Of a stretch of 64,000 nucleotides of DNA, positions 1-8,672 are shown one piece after another. Every line of letters starts with the position of its first letter. The stretch's first letter is position 1. The position numbers were made by a program, and so were the translations under genes. A model generated the notes under the pieces. It was given only the letters and a program-made list of their open reading frames with translations, searched no databases and was not told where the DNA came from. The stretch is taken from NCBI GenBank assembly GCA_001295905.1, contig LJHT01000012.1, positions 78,611 to 142,610 of the forward strand, written 5' to 3'. The stretch comes from a beta proteobacterium AAP51 (GTDB taxonomy: Bacteria > Pseudomonadota > Gammaproteobacteria > Burkholderiales > Burkholderiaceae_C).

Positions 1-1
1 T

Positions 2-214
2 GGTGTGTTGCTGGCCAACGGCGCCACGCCTCCCAACCCCATGACCAGCCAGCCCTGGGTGCTGCCGGTGAACAGCTTCGACGACTTCCAGACCGCCATC
101 GTCGCCAAGGTGCAGGCCATCACCCAGACCGTGCCCGAGCCCAGCGCCCTGGCCCTGGTCGGTCTGGCCCTGGTCGGCCTCGGCATGACCCGTCGCCGTA
201 CCATCGCGGCCTGA
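2..214 (+). CDS. PEP-CTERM sorting-domain protein, 3' end only
   Basis: The reading frame is open from the window edge, so the true start lies upstream. Only the last 70 or so residues are visible. They end in a textbook PEP-CTERM tail: a VPEPSAL motif, a hydrophobic segment rich in Leu, Val and Gly, and a short TRRR basic cluster before the stop. Such tails direct exported proteins to an EpsH/exosortase-like enzyme, which is known mainly from exopolysaccharide-producing Gram-negative bacteria. The mature function cannot be read from the fragment. A strong hairpin terminator follows 40 bases after the stop. Confidence 0.85.
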   Translation, partial: GVLLANGATPPNPMTSQPWVLPVNSFDDFQTAIVAKVQAITQTVPEPSALALVGLALVGLGMTRRRTIAA

Positions 215-253
215 GGTTCAGGTTCCCGGCGCGCGCCACGCGCACCGGGCTGC

Positions 254-281
254 AAAGACCGGCCTCGGGCCGGTCTTTTTT
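254..281 (+). terminator. Rho-independent terminator after the PEP-CTERM gene
   Basis: There is a perfect 11-bp stem (254-264 with 268-278) and a TCG loop. The right arm runs into a T tract at 276-281. It lies 40 bases past the PEP-CTERM stop and just before the ribosome binding site of the next gene, so it should separate the two transcripts. Confidence 0.85.
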
Positions 282-299
282 CTTGCCGAGGACACATCG

Positions 300-674
300 A
301 TGAACAAGCCCCGGGTTCACATGCCGCTGCTGCCGGCCAGGCTTCTGGCCCTGGCCGCTGTGGCACTGATGGCACACCACCCTGCCGCGCTGGCCGCGCC
401 CGAAGCCGCCTGCACGGTGAAGAGCCGCAGCGAGCGCGTGGTGGTGATGGTCTGCCCCGCCAGCACCACACCTGCGGCCATGAAGGCTGCCGGGCAGGCC
501 GCCTGCAAGGACAAGACCGGCGGCTGCAACGCCTGGATCTGGGACGACGCCTCCAAGGCCCCGATGAAGGCGCCGGCCGTCGACACCGACATGCCCAAGA
601 CCACCACCGGCGCCGCTCGCGCCGTCTGGCTGAACGACTCCCAGAGCCTGATGGAAGTGCGCAAGGCCCGCTGA
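300..674 (+). CDS. Small exported protein of unknown function
   Basis: A 124-residue protein that I do not recognise. The start is supported by a GAGGA box about 8 bases upstream; an ATG seven codons later is possible. Residues 1-32 form a Sec-type signal peptide: basic start, hydrophobic stretch around LLALAAVALMA, and a likely cut after ALA. The mature part is about 90 residues with four cysteines (in CTV, VCP, ACKD and GCNA contexts), so two disulfides in the periplasm are plausible. It stands alone between a terminator and a convergent hydrolase gene. Confidence 0.7.
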   Translation: MNKPRVHMPLLPARLLALAAVALMAHHPAALAAPEAACTVKSRSERVVVMVCPASTTPAAMKAAGQAACKDKTGGCNAWIWDDASKAPMKAPAVDTDMPKTTTGAARAVWLNDSQSLMEVRKAR

Positions 675-733
675 GCAGCGCCGGGCCGGCATCTGTCAGC
701 GGGCGCGGCCAGGCTGCAGCCCGCTTCGCAGGC

Positions 734-2854
734 TCAGTCGGGAATGCTCAGCGTCGTGTTCGTCACGCTGATGCGGTCGCCCGCGGCTGGCGCGGCGGCG
801 ATGGGCGGCACGTTGGCCGCCGCCAGGGCATTGGCCGCACCCGGCGTGCCGCCGCGCGGCGTGGTGCGCACCACCTGGCTGGCGGGCAGCGGCGTGCCGT
901 TCCTCAGGTGCTCCCACATCGCGTCCATGGCGCGGATGTAGTACAGGTGCAGGGGCACGAACCTCGTGTCGTAGCCGGGGAAGGGCAGGAAGCTGTCGAA
1001 GTGCTGCGCATTCGTCACCTCCACATAGCGCAGCCGGCTGGCCGCGCCCTCCACCTGCTGGTTGCGCAGCACATAGGGGCGTGAGCTGAAGTTCACCGGA
1101 ATCAGGGTATCGCTGCGGCCATGCACGATGAGCGCGGGCTTGCCGCGCAGGTTGGCACTGCGCAGCACTTCGGCCACGCCGGCCTGCACGCGTGCGGCGT
1201 TGGCGCCGGTGCCCGTCCACAGCTGGCGCAGGCAGGCCGCACCGTCGTAGGCGAAGTCGGCCGTGCTGGTGGAAGGCGAGGTGGCCGCCGCGTGGTTGCG
1301 GGCGCCGCCCACGCTGTCGTTCCAAACCACCTGGATGGGCGCGCTGGGCGGCACGCCGTTGCCGAGGCTGAAGATGCCGTTCAGGCCGCCCGGCGCGATG
1401 GCCGTGGGCGCGGCCGTGCCGTCCACCGCGGCGAAGCTGAAGCCGCAGACGTTGTCGCTGACGCGGAAGCGGCCATAGGTGTTGGCGTAGGTCACGGCGA
1501 TGGCGGTGCTGGCAAACAGCCAGTGGCTGGCGTGCAGCACGTTGGCATCGGGCTCCCAGCCATAGGCCAGCAGGCGCGCCAGCGCGTCGTCGGCGCGCGC
1601 CTGCGTGGTGGCCCCGCTCACCAGGCCGGCGCCGGCCAGGGCGGCACAGCGGTTGCCTGCCGCGAAGGCCGTGCCGCCGGTGTAACCGAAGGGCGAGCCC
1701 GCCGCCGCCGTGGCCAGCGCCGCGCAGGGCTGCAGCAGGTTGGCATAGCTGAAATAGTCGAACAGCGGCCGGCTGCCGGCGCTGTAGGCCGGCAGGCTGC
1801 CGCGCTGGATGGTGCCGGCCACCGCGCCCAGCTGCACATTGGGTTCGCTCACGGCCACGCCGTCGATGAGCCCGACGCTGTCCTGCTCGGCTGCGGCCAG
1901 TGCGGCACCGGCGCCATTGCTCACGCTGCTGGCCAGCACCAGCGTGTTGGCCGGCGTCACCACCTTCGTGCGGCGCCCGTCGGGCAGCGTGGCGCCAAAG
2001 CGCTCGTTCAGCACCCAGAAGGCGAATTCCACCGCCTGCAACGTGTGCGCGCCCCAGTCCTTCTCGGGGTTCTGCTCGCTGTGGGCGTGCTTCACGGCCA
2101 CGCGGTGGGGCGTGGCGGTGATGAAGGCGTTGCGCTCGGCCTCGCTCAGGCGGGCGCGGAAGTTGGCGCTGCCGCCAGCGGCAACCGCAGCGCTGCGCCG
2201 GCCGTCGATGAGGTTCACGGTGTCGGCCTGCAGGTCGTGCACGCCACTGCCGGTGCCCTTGTCGGTGTAGGCCACGGCGCAGCCGCGCTTCAGGCCCCAT
2301 TCGCCGGCGCTGCCGATGGCGCCGTAGACCCCGCGTGAACCCGAAGACGTGGCGGTCACGATGCAGGGCGCCGCGGCGCTGAAGCTGGCCGGCACCTGCA
2401 CCATCATCGTGACGTTCTGGCGGCCGCTGCCGTCGTCCGCGTAGGCGATGGTCTCGGTGCCGGCGACCTTGCCGTCACCCGTGCCGGCCACGCCGTCGAC
2501 GCCGACGTTGGGCCCGTACAGCGTGCCGTAGCCGCCGCCGGCCGTGGTGTCGACGATGGCGCGGTAGTTGGTGTGGATGGCCAGCCGGCGCAGCTCGGCC
2601 GCCGTGGGCGTGGCCGAGAGCGCCGGGCCCACCGCCGCAGCCAGCCCGGCGCGGCCCAGGCCGGCGGTGAGCAGGTCGTCGCCGCTGCCGTCGTAGCTCA
2701 GCGTCACGGGCGTGCCCGCCACGAAGGCCGGGCGCGTGTTCACCTCGTAGTCGCCGCTGCCCAGCGTGGTCTTGTCGCTGCCGCCGCAGCCTGCAGCCAG
2801 GCTCAGCAGCATCAGGGCGCTGGCCGCGGCCAGGGGTGTTGGGGGGTTCTTCAT
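734..2854 (-). CDS. D-(-)-3-hydroxybutyrate oligomer hydrolase, lipoprotein form
   Basis: A 706-residue member of the 3HB-oligomer hydrolase family (3HBOH, PF10605), which cleaves short 3-hydroxybutyrate oligomers left by poly-hydroxybutyrate depolymerases. The likely nucleophile is Ser312 in an SVSNG context. The start at 2854 is chosen for a GAGGAG box 8 bases upstream. The N-terminus is a signal peptide with a lipobox (LAAGC), so the enzyme is probably a lipid-anchored periplasmic or surface protein, a location suited to external polymer. It is transcribed away from the cyclase gene across a 188-base gap in which I see no clear promoter. Family assignment is firm; location is inferred. Confidence 0.88.
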   Translation of the reverse strand: MKNPPTPLAAASALMLLSLAAGCGGSDKTTLGSGDYEVNTRPAFVAGTPVTLSYDGSGDDLLTAGLGRAGLAAAVGPALSATPTAAELRRLAIHTNYRAIVDTTAGGGYGTLYGPNVGVDGVAGTGDGKVAGTETIAYADDGSGRQNVTMMVQVPASFSAAAPCIVTATSSGSRGVYGAIGSAGEWGLKRGCAVAYTDKGTGSGVHDLQADTVNLIDGRRSAAVAAGGSANFRARLSEAERNAFITATPHRVAVKHAHSEQNPEKDWGAHTLQAVEFAFWVLNERFGATLPDGRRTKVVTPANTLVLASSVSNGAGAALAAAEQDSVGLIDGVAVSEPNVQLGAVAGTIQRGSLPAYSAGSRPLFDYFSYANLLQPCAALATAAAGSPFGYTGGTAFAAGNRCAALAGAGLVSGATTQARADDALARLLAYGWEPDANVLHASHWLFASTAIAVTYANTYGRFRVSDNVCGFSFAAVDGTAAPTAIAPGGLNGIFSLGNGVPPSAPIQVVWNDSVGGARNHAAATSPSTSTADFAYDGAACLRQLWTGTGANAARVQAGVAEVLRSANLRGKPALIVHGRSDTLIPVNFSSRPYVLRNQQVEGAASRLRYVEVTNAQHFDSFLPFPGYDTRFVPLHLYYIRAMDAMWEHLRNGTPLPASQVVRTTPRGGTPGAANALAAANVPPIAAAPAAGDRISVTNTTLSIPD

Positions 2855-3042
2855 GGGTCTGTCTCCTCGGTGTTGCTTCTTGTGGGCCGCCGTTGCGCGC
2901 GGGGGGCACTGACGATGCCGCGCTTTGCCCCAGACAGCAAGGCCGCTGCAGGCCGGCGCGGAAGGCCCGGGTTTACCCAGGCCCGCGAGCATCACCCCTG
3001 GCCGGCCGCGGTGGCGGGCGCGCTCCGCTAAAGTGCCGCGCG

Positions 3043-5715
3043 ATGTCCCCCCACCCGACCCTGCTGTTCACCGACATCGAAGGCAGCACCGCCGTCAATG
3101 CGCGCCTGGGCGACGCCGCCATGGCGGCCTTGTGGGCGCTGCACGACCGCGGCTCGCGCGACCTGCTGCAAGCCTGGCGCGGCCGCGAAGTCGACCGCAG
3201 CGACGGCCTGGTGGCCCTCTTCGAGACCCCGCAGGACGCCGCCGGCTTCGCCGCCGCCTACCACCGCCTGCTGGCCACCCTGCCCGAGCCGCTGCTGGCG
3301 CGCGCCGGCCTGCATACCGGCCCGCTGGACGTGCGCCACAACCCGCCGGAAGACGTGGCCCTGGGCGCCAAGCCGGTGGAGGCCTTCGGCATCGGCAAGG
3401 CCATTGGCGCACGGCTGATGGCGCTGGCGCGCGGCGGGCAGACGCTGCTCAGCGCCGAAGCCGCCGCCCAGTTGCAGGCCAGTGGGTGGCGCTGCCTGCG
3501 CCACGGCCACTGGCGCATGAAGGGCCTGCCCGAACCCGTGGAAGTGCACGAGGTGGGCGACGACACCTCGCCGTGGATGCCGCCGCCCGACGCCGAGAAG
3601 TCGCAGCGCGTGGTGTGGCACCGCGGCCAGTGGATGGGCGGCGACCAGGTGCCGCACAACCTGCCGGCCGAACGCGACCTCTTCGTGGGCCGCCGCACCG
3701 ACCTGCTGGCGCTGGCCGGCCTGCTGGACGGGCCGGCGCGGCTGGTCACGCTGCACGGCACCGGCGGCATGGGAAAGACGCGGCTGTCGCTGCGGCACGC
3801 CTGGGCCTGGCGCGGCAGCTTCCCTGGCGGCGTGTGGTTCTGCGAACTGGCGCAGGCGCGCGGCCTCGACAGCCTGCTGCAGGCCGTGGGCGTGGCGCTG
3901 GGCGTGCCGCTGGGCGCCGACCCCGTGGCGCAGCTGGGCCGCGCCATCGCCGGGCGCGAGCGCTGCCTCGTCATCCTCGACAACTTCGAGCAGCTCACGC
4001 GGCATGCCGACGAGACCGTCGGCCGCTGGCTCGATCTGGCGCCGCAGGCGCACTTCGTCGTCACCTCGCGCGAAGTGCTGGGCCTGCGCGGCGAACACAC
4101 GCTGGCGCTCGACGCTCTGAGCCCGGCCGAAGGCGCCGAACTCTTCCACGAACGCGCGCGGGCCGCACTGGCCAGCTACCAGCGCAACGCCGAGACCGAC
4201 CGCGCCGTGGCCGAACTGGTGCAACTGCTGGACGGCCTGCCGCTGGCCATCGAGCTGGCCGCGCCCCGCGTGCGCGTGATGGCCCCGGCCCAGCTGGTGG
4301 CCCGCATGGGCGACCGCTTCCGCCTGCTGGCGGTGCAGGGCGGCCAGAACGCCGGCCCCGGCCGCAACGACCGCCAGGCCACGCTGCAGAACGCGCTGCA
4401 GTGGTCGTGGGAGCTGATGTCCGAGGCCGAGCGCAAGACGCTGGCCCAGCTGGCCGTCTTTGCGGGCAGTTTCGACTACCCGGCCGCCGAGGCCGTGGTC
4501 AGCCTGGAAGGCCTGCCCGCCGACACCGAAGCGCCCTGGCTCGTCGACCTGCTGCAGTCCCTGGGCGATAAGTCACTGCTGCGGCGCCTGCCACATTCGC
4601 GCTTCGGTCTGCTGCGCGCGGTGCAGGCATTCGCGCTGGCGCACCTGCCGGCCGACGAACTGGCGGCTGCACGCGCCCGCCATGGCCGCTACTACGCGGG
4701 CCTGGACGAACGGGCGGCCTGCGCGCACGGCGGTATGGATCTCGACAACCTCACGCAGGCCTGCCGCCACGGCGCAGCCTGCGGGAACCCGGCAGCTGCC
4801 ACGGCCTGCCTGAGGCTGGCTTGGGCCGCGACCTGCCTCACCGGCCCCATGCGTGCGGCCCTGACGCTGGCCGAAGAGGTACGGCAGGCCATGAAGCTGG
4901 GGCCCCTGGAAGCCGCCGCCGTGGGCTGGGTGGAGGGCAGTGCGCTGGTGGGCACGGGCCGCGCTGCCGAAGGCCGCGCGGTGCTCCTGGCAGCACTGGG
5001 CCTGCACCCTTCTCCTGAAGACGACCCCATCGGCGGCAGGCTCAACGCTGCGGTGGGCGACCTGCTCGCCTTGAGCGGCGACACCACGGGCGCCACGCAC
5101 CATCTGCAAGCCGCCTTGCAGACGGGCCTGCTGCTGAACGACAGCGGCCTGCAATGCCTGGCCTTGAACGCGCTGGGCGCGCTGGCCCACGGCAATGGAC
5201 AGCACGCACAGGCGCAGGTGCATTTCACCGACGCGCTGCGCCGCGCCAGCGAAGCCGGCGACCACCGCTGGCAGGGGGGCCTGCTCGGCAATCTGGGGGC
5301 GCTGCATTACACCCTGGGGCAGCTGGCCGAGGCCAGCGCGGCCTACGAACAGGCGCTGCAGCTGGCGCAGGACACCGGCGACCGCCGCTGGGAAGCCAAT
5401 GCCCGCTGCAACCTGGGCCTGGTGTACCTGGGCCAGAAGAAGACCGGCCCTGCCGAGCAGGCCTTGCGTGAATCACTGGAGCTGTCTCGCCACATCGGCC
5501 ATGCCCGGTTGGTGCCGCCGGCCCTGTGCAACCTGGGCCATGTGCTGGCCGCTGCGGGCAAGGTGCATGAAGCGCGCAGCGTCTTGCTGGAAGCACAGGC
5601 CTTGGCCAGCGCCACGCCCGACCCCAGCCTGGTGGCAGAGTGCCAGACGGCCCTGGACGCTCTGCCCCCCGAGACCGAAGTCCAGACAGGCCCTGTGCAA
5701 CTCAATCGCGATTGA
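3043..5715 (+). CDS. Class III cyclase-domain / NB-ARC ATPase / TPR regulator
   Basis: An 890-residue three-part signalling protein. Residues 1-150 resemble a class III nucleotide cyclase: FTDIEGST with metal Asp11, SDG with Asp54, and an RAGLHTG strand. Next comes a STAND/NB-ARC ATPase with a P-loop GTGGMGKT near residue 240, a Walker B LVILDNFEQ and a GLPL motif (LDGLPLAIELA). The C-terminal third holds at least four TPR-like helical repeats with the ALxNLGxL pattern. In the cyclase domain the usual transition-state Asn of the GPAVNxAARL block reads Ala120, while Arg124 remains, so catalysis is doubtful and the domain may only sense. The start is the ATG just before the cyclase fold; there is no clear ribosome site. 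Confidence 0.85.
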   Translation: MSPHPTLLFTDIEGSTAVNARLGDAAMAALWALHDRGSRDLLQAWRGREVDRSDGLVALFETPQDAAGFAAAYHRLLATLPEPLLARAGLHTGPLDVRHNPPEDVALGAKPVEAFGIGKAIGARLMALARGGQTLLSAEAAAQLQASGWRCLRHGHWRMKGLPEPVEVHEVGDDTSPWMPPPDAEKSQRVVWHRGQWMGGDQVPHNLPAERDLFVGRRTDLLALAGLLDGPARLVTLHGTGGMGKTRLSLRHAWAWRGSFPGGVWFCELAQARGLDSLLQAVGVALGVPLGADPVAQLGRAIAGRERCLVILDNFEQLTRHADETVGRWLDLAPQAHFVVTSREVLGLRGEHTLALDALSPAEGAELFHERARAALASYQRNAETDRAVAELVQLLDGLPLAIELAAPRVRVMAPAQLVARMGDRFRLLAVQGGQNAGPGRNDRQATLQNALQWSWELMSEAERKTLAQLAVFAGSFDYPAAEAVVSLEGLPADTEAPWLVDLLQSLGDKSLLRRLPHSRFGLLRAVQAFALAHLPADELAAARARHGRYYAGLDERAACAHGGMDLDNLTQACRHGAACGNPAAATACLRLAWAATCLTGPMRAALTLAEEVRQAMKLGPLEAAAVGWVEGSALVGTGRAAEGRAVLLAALGLHPSPEDDPIGGRLNAAVGDLLALSGDTTGATHHLQAALQTGLLLNDSGLQCLALNALGALAHGNGQHAQAQVHFTDALRRASEAGDHRWQGGLLGNLGALHYTLGQLAEASAAYEQALQLAQDTGDRRWEANARCNLGLVYLGQKKTGPAEQALRESLELSRHIGHARLVPPALCNLGHVLAAAGKVHEARSVLLEAQALASATPDPSLVAECQTALDALPPETEVQTGPVQLNRD
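5702..5715. other. Palindromic overlap of two convergent stop codons
   Basis: TCAATCGCGATTGA is a perfect 14-bp palindrome shared by the 3' ends of two convergent genes. Read on either strand it gives Asn-Arg-Asp-stop, so both proteins end in NRD. Confidence 0.95.
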
Positions 5716-6340
5716 TGACGATCGGGTCCCAGGTGTCGCAAGACGTCCAGTCGCGCGCGCCGATGGCGCGGTACTCCAGGAAGATGTCGTAGGCCGAGAT
5801 GCGCGGCGGCCACATGCGAACGTTGGCATTGCGGTTGAACTGCACCAGCGTGCGGTCGGTGCCCGGGGGCACGGGCACCCAGATGTCCGCCATGGGGTTG
5901 GTGGGGGTCGACGCCGGCGCATAGACCAGGTCGTCGGTCAGGTCCACGCCAAAAGGCCCCTGCCCGTTGGGCAAGGCGTGACGGAAGCGCACCTCGAAGG
6001 TGGAACCCGTCGGGGGCGCGGCCTTCCACTGCAACTGCGTCAGCGACTTGGGCAGCGAGACCGCGTTGGCCAGGTTCACCGTGCACTGGCTGCCGATGCC
6101 CGATGCAGGCGGAATGACCTCCAGCGGGATGGTGCAGGTGGTCTGAATGCCGTTCATCACGGGGCAGTCGACCACGGTGTAGGTTTCCCCGGGGCGCATG
6201 CCGCCCAGCTTCGGGTTGCCGGGCGGCGGTGCCGCGCCGGGCGCGCTGGGGGCCTGCTGGCAGGCGGCCAGCGCCAGGGCCAGGCCCAGGGTCAGGGCGC
6301 TGAAGAGCGAACGAGACGAAGGCAGACGGGTCGTGTGCAT
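5702..6340 (-). CDS. Putative lipoprotein of unknown function
   Basis: A 212-residue protein with a signal peptide and a lipobox LAACQ, hence probably a membrane-anchored periplasmic lipoprotein. A Pro/Ala/Gly-rich linker follows the anchor cysteine, then a beta-rich domain of about 160 residues with four or so cysteines. I recognise no family. The start at 6340 has an AGGAG box about 11 bases upstream. Its last 14 bases are shared, on the opposite strand, with the end of the cyclase/NB-ARC gene. Confidence 0.7.
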   Translation of the reverse strand: MHTTRLPSSRSLFSALTLGLALALAACQQAPSAPGAAPPPGNPKLGGMRPGETYTVVDCPVMNGIQTTCTIPLEVIPPASGIGSQCTVNLANAVSLPKSLTQLQWKAAPPTGSTFEVRFRHALPNGQGPFGVDLTDDLVYAPASTPTNPMADIWVPVPPGTDRTLVQFNRNANVRMWPPRISAYDIFLEYRAIGARDWTSCDTWDPIVINRD

Positions 6341-6478
6341 GGCGGTCTGGGCTCCTGGTGGTGGCGGAATCAGCCGCGCATTCTGCGTCCCGCTCGGCCG
6401 GCGCGGCCCCGGCGCATGGCCCGTTTTGGGGAAGCTCCGCTTGGCCCGCGGCTGGGGTATGCCCGCGCTTGTGATGCC

Positions 6479-6486
6479 GTAATTAC
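6479..6486. promoter_or_regulatory. Possible GntR-type operator at the matR start
   Basis: GTAATTAC is a short perfect palindrome 6 bases before the matR ATG. GntR/FCD regulators bind short inverted repeats of the GT-N-AC kind and often control their own gene. An 8-bp match is weak evidence on its own. Confidence 0.3.
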
Positions 6487-6492
6487 AGCCTT

Positions 6493-7236
6493 ATGCTGAT
6501 CCGCATGGTGCAACCCATCCCCTTGCCGTTGCTGGCAGCCGTGCCCGCAGCCCCGCCCTTGCGCGGCACCTCGCTGCACGACGGCGTGGCCGCCCGGCTG
6601 CGCACGCTGGTGTTCGACGGCGAACTCGCCCCTGGCGCCTACATCGACGAAAAGGCCCTGGCTGCCGCCTGGCAAGTGAGCCGCACCCCGCTGCGCGAAG
6701 CGCTGAAGGTGCTGGCCGCCGAAGGCCTGGTGGAACTGGTGCCGCACCGCGGCTGCCGCGTCATCGAGCTCACCGAGGCCGATGCCGACGCGCTGTTCCC
6801 GGTGATGGCGCTGCTGGAAGGCCGCTGCGCCTTCGAGGCCGCCAGCAAGGCCGACGAGCAGGCCCTGCGCACCCTGCAACACCTGCACGACGACCTGGAA
6901 CGCCACGCCGCCGTGCAAGACCTCGCCGGCTACTACCAGGCCAACCACGCCTTCCACAGCTTCGTGCAGGCCCTGGCCAGCAACCGCTGGCTCGACCGCG
7001 TCACCAGCGACCTGCGCCGCTTCATGCGCCTGATGCGCGGGCGCCAGCTGGCCCTGCCCGGGCGCATCGAGGCCTCGATCAACGAACACCGTGTGCTGAT
7101 GGACGCCTTCCTGCAGCACGACGCCGCGCGTGCCGAACGCGCCATGCACGACCACCTGATGGCGCAGCTGGTGGCGCTGAAGAAGCTGCGGCGGCTGGCG
7201 CCGGCCACGCCGTTGCCGGCGGGCTCCGCAGCCTGA
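6493..7236 (+). CDS. matR: GntR/FCD-family regulator, probable malonate-use regulator
   Basis: A 247-residue regulator with an N-terminal GntR winged helix (residues about 28-95; VSRTPLREALKVLAAEGLV is the recognition region) and a C-terminal FCD ligand domain. Possible metal ligands of the FCD pocket are the His residues in NHAFHSF, NEHRVL and MHDHLM. It lies 32 bases before malonyl-CoA decarboxylase on the same strand, which points to control of the malonate genes by malonate or malonyl-CoA. The first 23 residues are unusually Pro/Ala-rich and no Shine-Dalgarno precedes the ATG, so the start may be the ATG at 6505 or later. Family is certain; the ligand is inferred from context. Confidence 0.8.
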   Translation: MLIRMVQPIPLPLLAAVPAAPPLRGTSLHDGVAARLRTLVFDGELAPGAYIDEKALAAAWQVSRTPLREALKVLAAEGLVELVPHRGCRVIELTEADADALFPVMALLEGRCAFEAASKADEQALRTLQHLHDDLERHAAVQDLAGYYQANHAFHSFVQALASNRWLDRVTSDLRRFMRLMRGRQLALPGRIEASINEHRVLMDAFLQHDAARAERAMHDHLMAQLVALKKLRRLAPATPLPAGSAA

Positions 7237-7268
7237 CCCCCCTGCCCACCCACCCTCGGGAACGCGCC

Positions 7269-8576
7269 ATGCTCGACGACATCCGCCACGCCGCCGCACG
7301 CCAACGCAAGGCGCGCACGCTGCGCCGCATGAAGCTGGCCTGCAAGCGCCTGCTGGGCGAAAAGGGGGAGCTGGGCGGCATGGCGCTGGCGGTGGAACTC
7401 ATCGACCGCCTGGAAACGCTGGAAGACGAAGACCTGGGCGAGTTCTTCGACTACCTGGCCCATGAGCTCAGCCCCGACCCCCAGGCCGTGCTGCAGGCGG
7501 CGCAAGCCTATGCCGCCAAGCCGGGCGTGGACACGCTGCAGCTGCTGACCCAGGTGGCCGAGCCGCCGCGCCAGGAACTCTTCCGCCGCCTGAACCGCAT
7601 GCCCGGCGGCACCTCGGCCGTGCTGCGCCTGCGCCGCGCGCTCATGCGCATGCTGCGCGAGCGGCCCGACCTGGCCGTCATCGAAGCCGACCTTTTGCAC
7701 CTGCTGACGAGCTGGTTCAACCCCGGCTTCCTGCGCATGAAGCGCGTGGACTGGAACTCGCCCGCGCAGCTGCTGGAAAAGATCATCCTGCACGAGGCCG
7801 TGCATGCCATCGACGGCTGGGACGACCTGCGGCGCCGCCTGCAGCCCGACCGCCGCTGCTTCGCCTTCTTCCACCCGCAGCTGCCCGACGAGCCGCTGAT
7901 CTTCGTGGAGGTGGCCCTGCTGCCCGAGATGCCGGGCTCGATAGCGCCGCTGATCGACAAGGCCAGCACGCCGCTGCCGCCCGACCGCTTCCGCGTGGCC
8001 GCCTTCTACAGCATCAGCAACTGCGAACCGGGGCTGCGCGGCGTGAGCCTGGGCAACTTCCTCATCAAGACCGTGGCCACGAAGCTGCAGCGCGAACTGC
8101 CGCGCCTGCGCACCTTCTGCACCTTGTCGCCCATACCGGGCTTCGCGGCCTGGCTGCTGGCCGAGCCCGAGTTCAGCCAGCTGCCCGGCCTGAAGAAGAG
8201 TGCCGTGGCCGAACTGGATGCCGCCCGCAAGCTGCTGATGACGCTGTGCAAGGGCGACCTGGCACGGCTGCAAGGCGCTGCCGCGCACGAGCAGATGGGC
8301 CCCGAGCACGACGCTGCGCTGCAGCTGCTGTGCGGCGCCTACCTGACCTGCCTGTCGCCGCTGCCCGGCGGCGACGCGGTGGCGCGTTTCCACCTCGACA
8401 ACGGCGCACGGCTGGAACGCCTGAACCCGCGCGGCAATGTCTCGGCCAAGGGCCTGCGCCAGAGTTTCGGCATGATGGTGAACTACCTCTACGACCTGAA
8501 CAAGGTTGAAGCCAGCCACGCCAAGTTCCGCCAGGGGGAGGTGGCCCGTTCGCGGGCCATCACCACGCCCGGCTGA
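7269..8576 (+). CDS. matA: Malonyl-CoA decarboxylase
   Basis: A 435-residue malonyl-CoA decarboxylase, which turns malonyl-CoA into acetyl-CoA and CO2. The N-terminal third is the helical MCD_N domain. The rest is the GNAT-like catalytic domain with the conserved block FYSISNCEPGLRGVSLGNF and the strand WNSPAQLLEKIILHEAVHAI, and it ends in the usual FHLDNGARLERLNP stretch. Length fits bacterial MatA. Together with the acyl-CoA synthetase downstream it forms the two-step malonate to acetyl-CoA path in the cytoplasm. Confidence 0.93.
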   Translation: MLDDIRHAAARQRKARTLRRMKLACKRLLGEKGELGGMALAVELIDRLETLEDEDLGEFFDYLAHELSPDPQAVLQAAQAYAAKPGVDTLQLLTQVAEPPRQELFRRLNRMPGGTSAVLRLRRALMRMLRERPDLAVIEADLLHLLTSWFNPGFLRMKRVDWNSPAQLLEKIILHEAVHAIDGWDDLRRRLQPDRRCFAFFHPQLPDEPLIFVEVALLPEMPGSIAPLIDKASTPLPPDRFRVAAFYSISNCEPGLRGVSLGNFLIKTVATKLQRELPRLRTFCTLSPIPGFAAWLLAEPEFSQLPGLKKSAVAELDAARKLLMTLCKGDLARLQGAAAHEQMGPEHDAALQLLCGAYLTCLSPLPGGDAVARFHLDNGARLERLNPRGNVSAKGLRQSFGMMVNYLYDLNKVEASHAKFRQGEVARSRAITTPG

Positions 8577-8672
8577 CCACGCACCAAGACCCTTCCCTCG
8601 GAGGCCTGAACCCAGCGCGGCGACGATCGCGCAGCCTCACTTTCCATCCCACGAACCCGGAGACAAACACCG

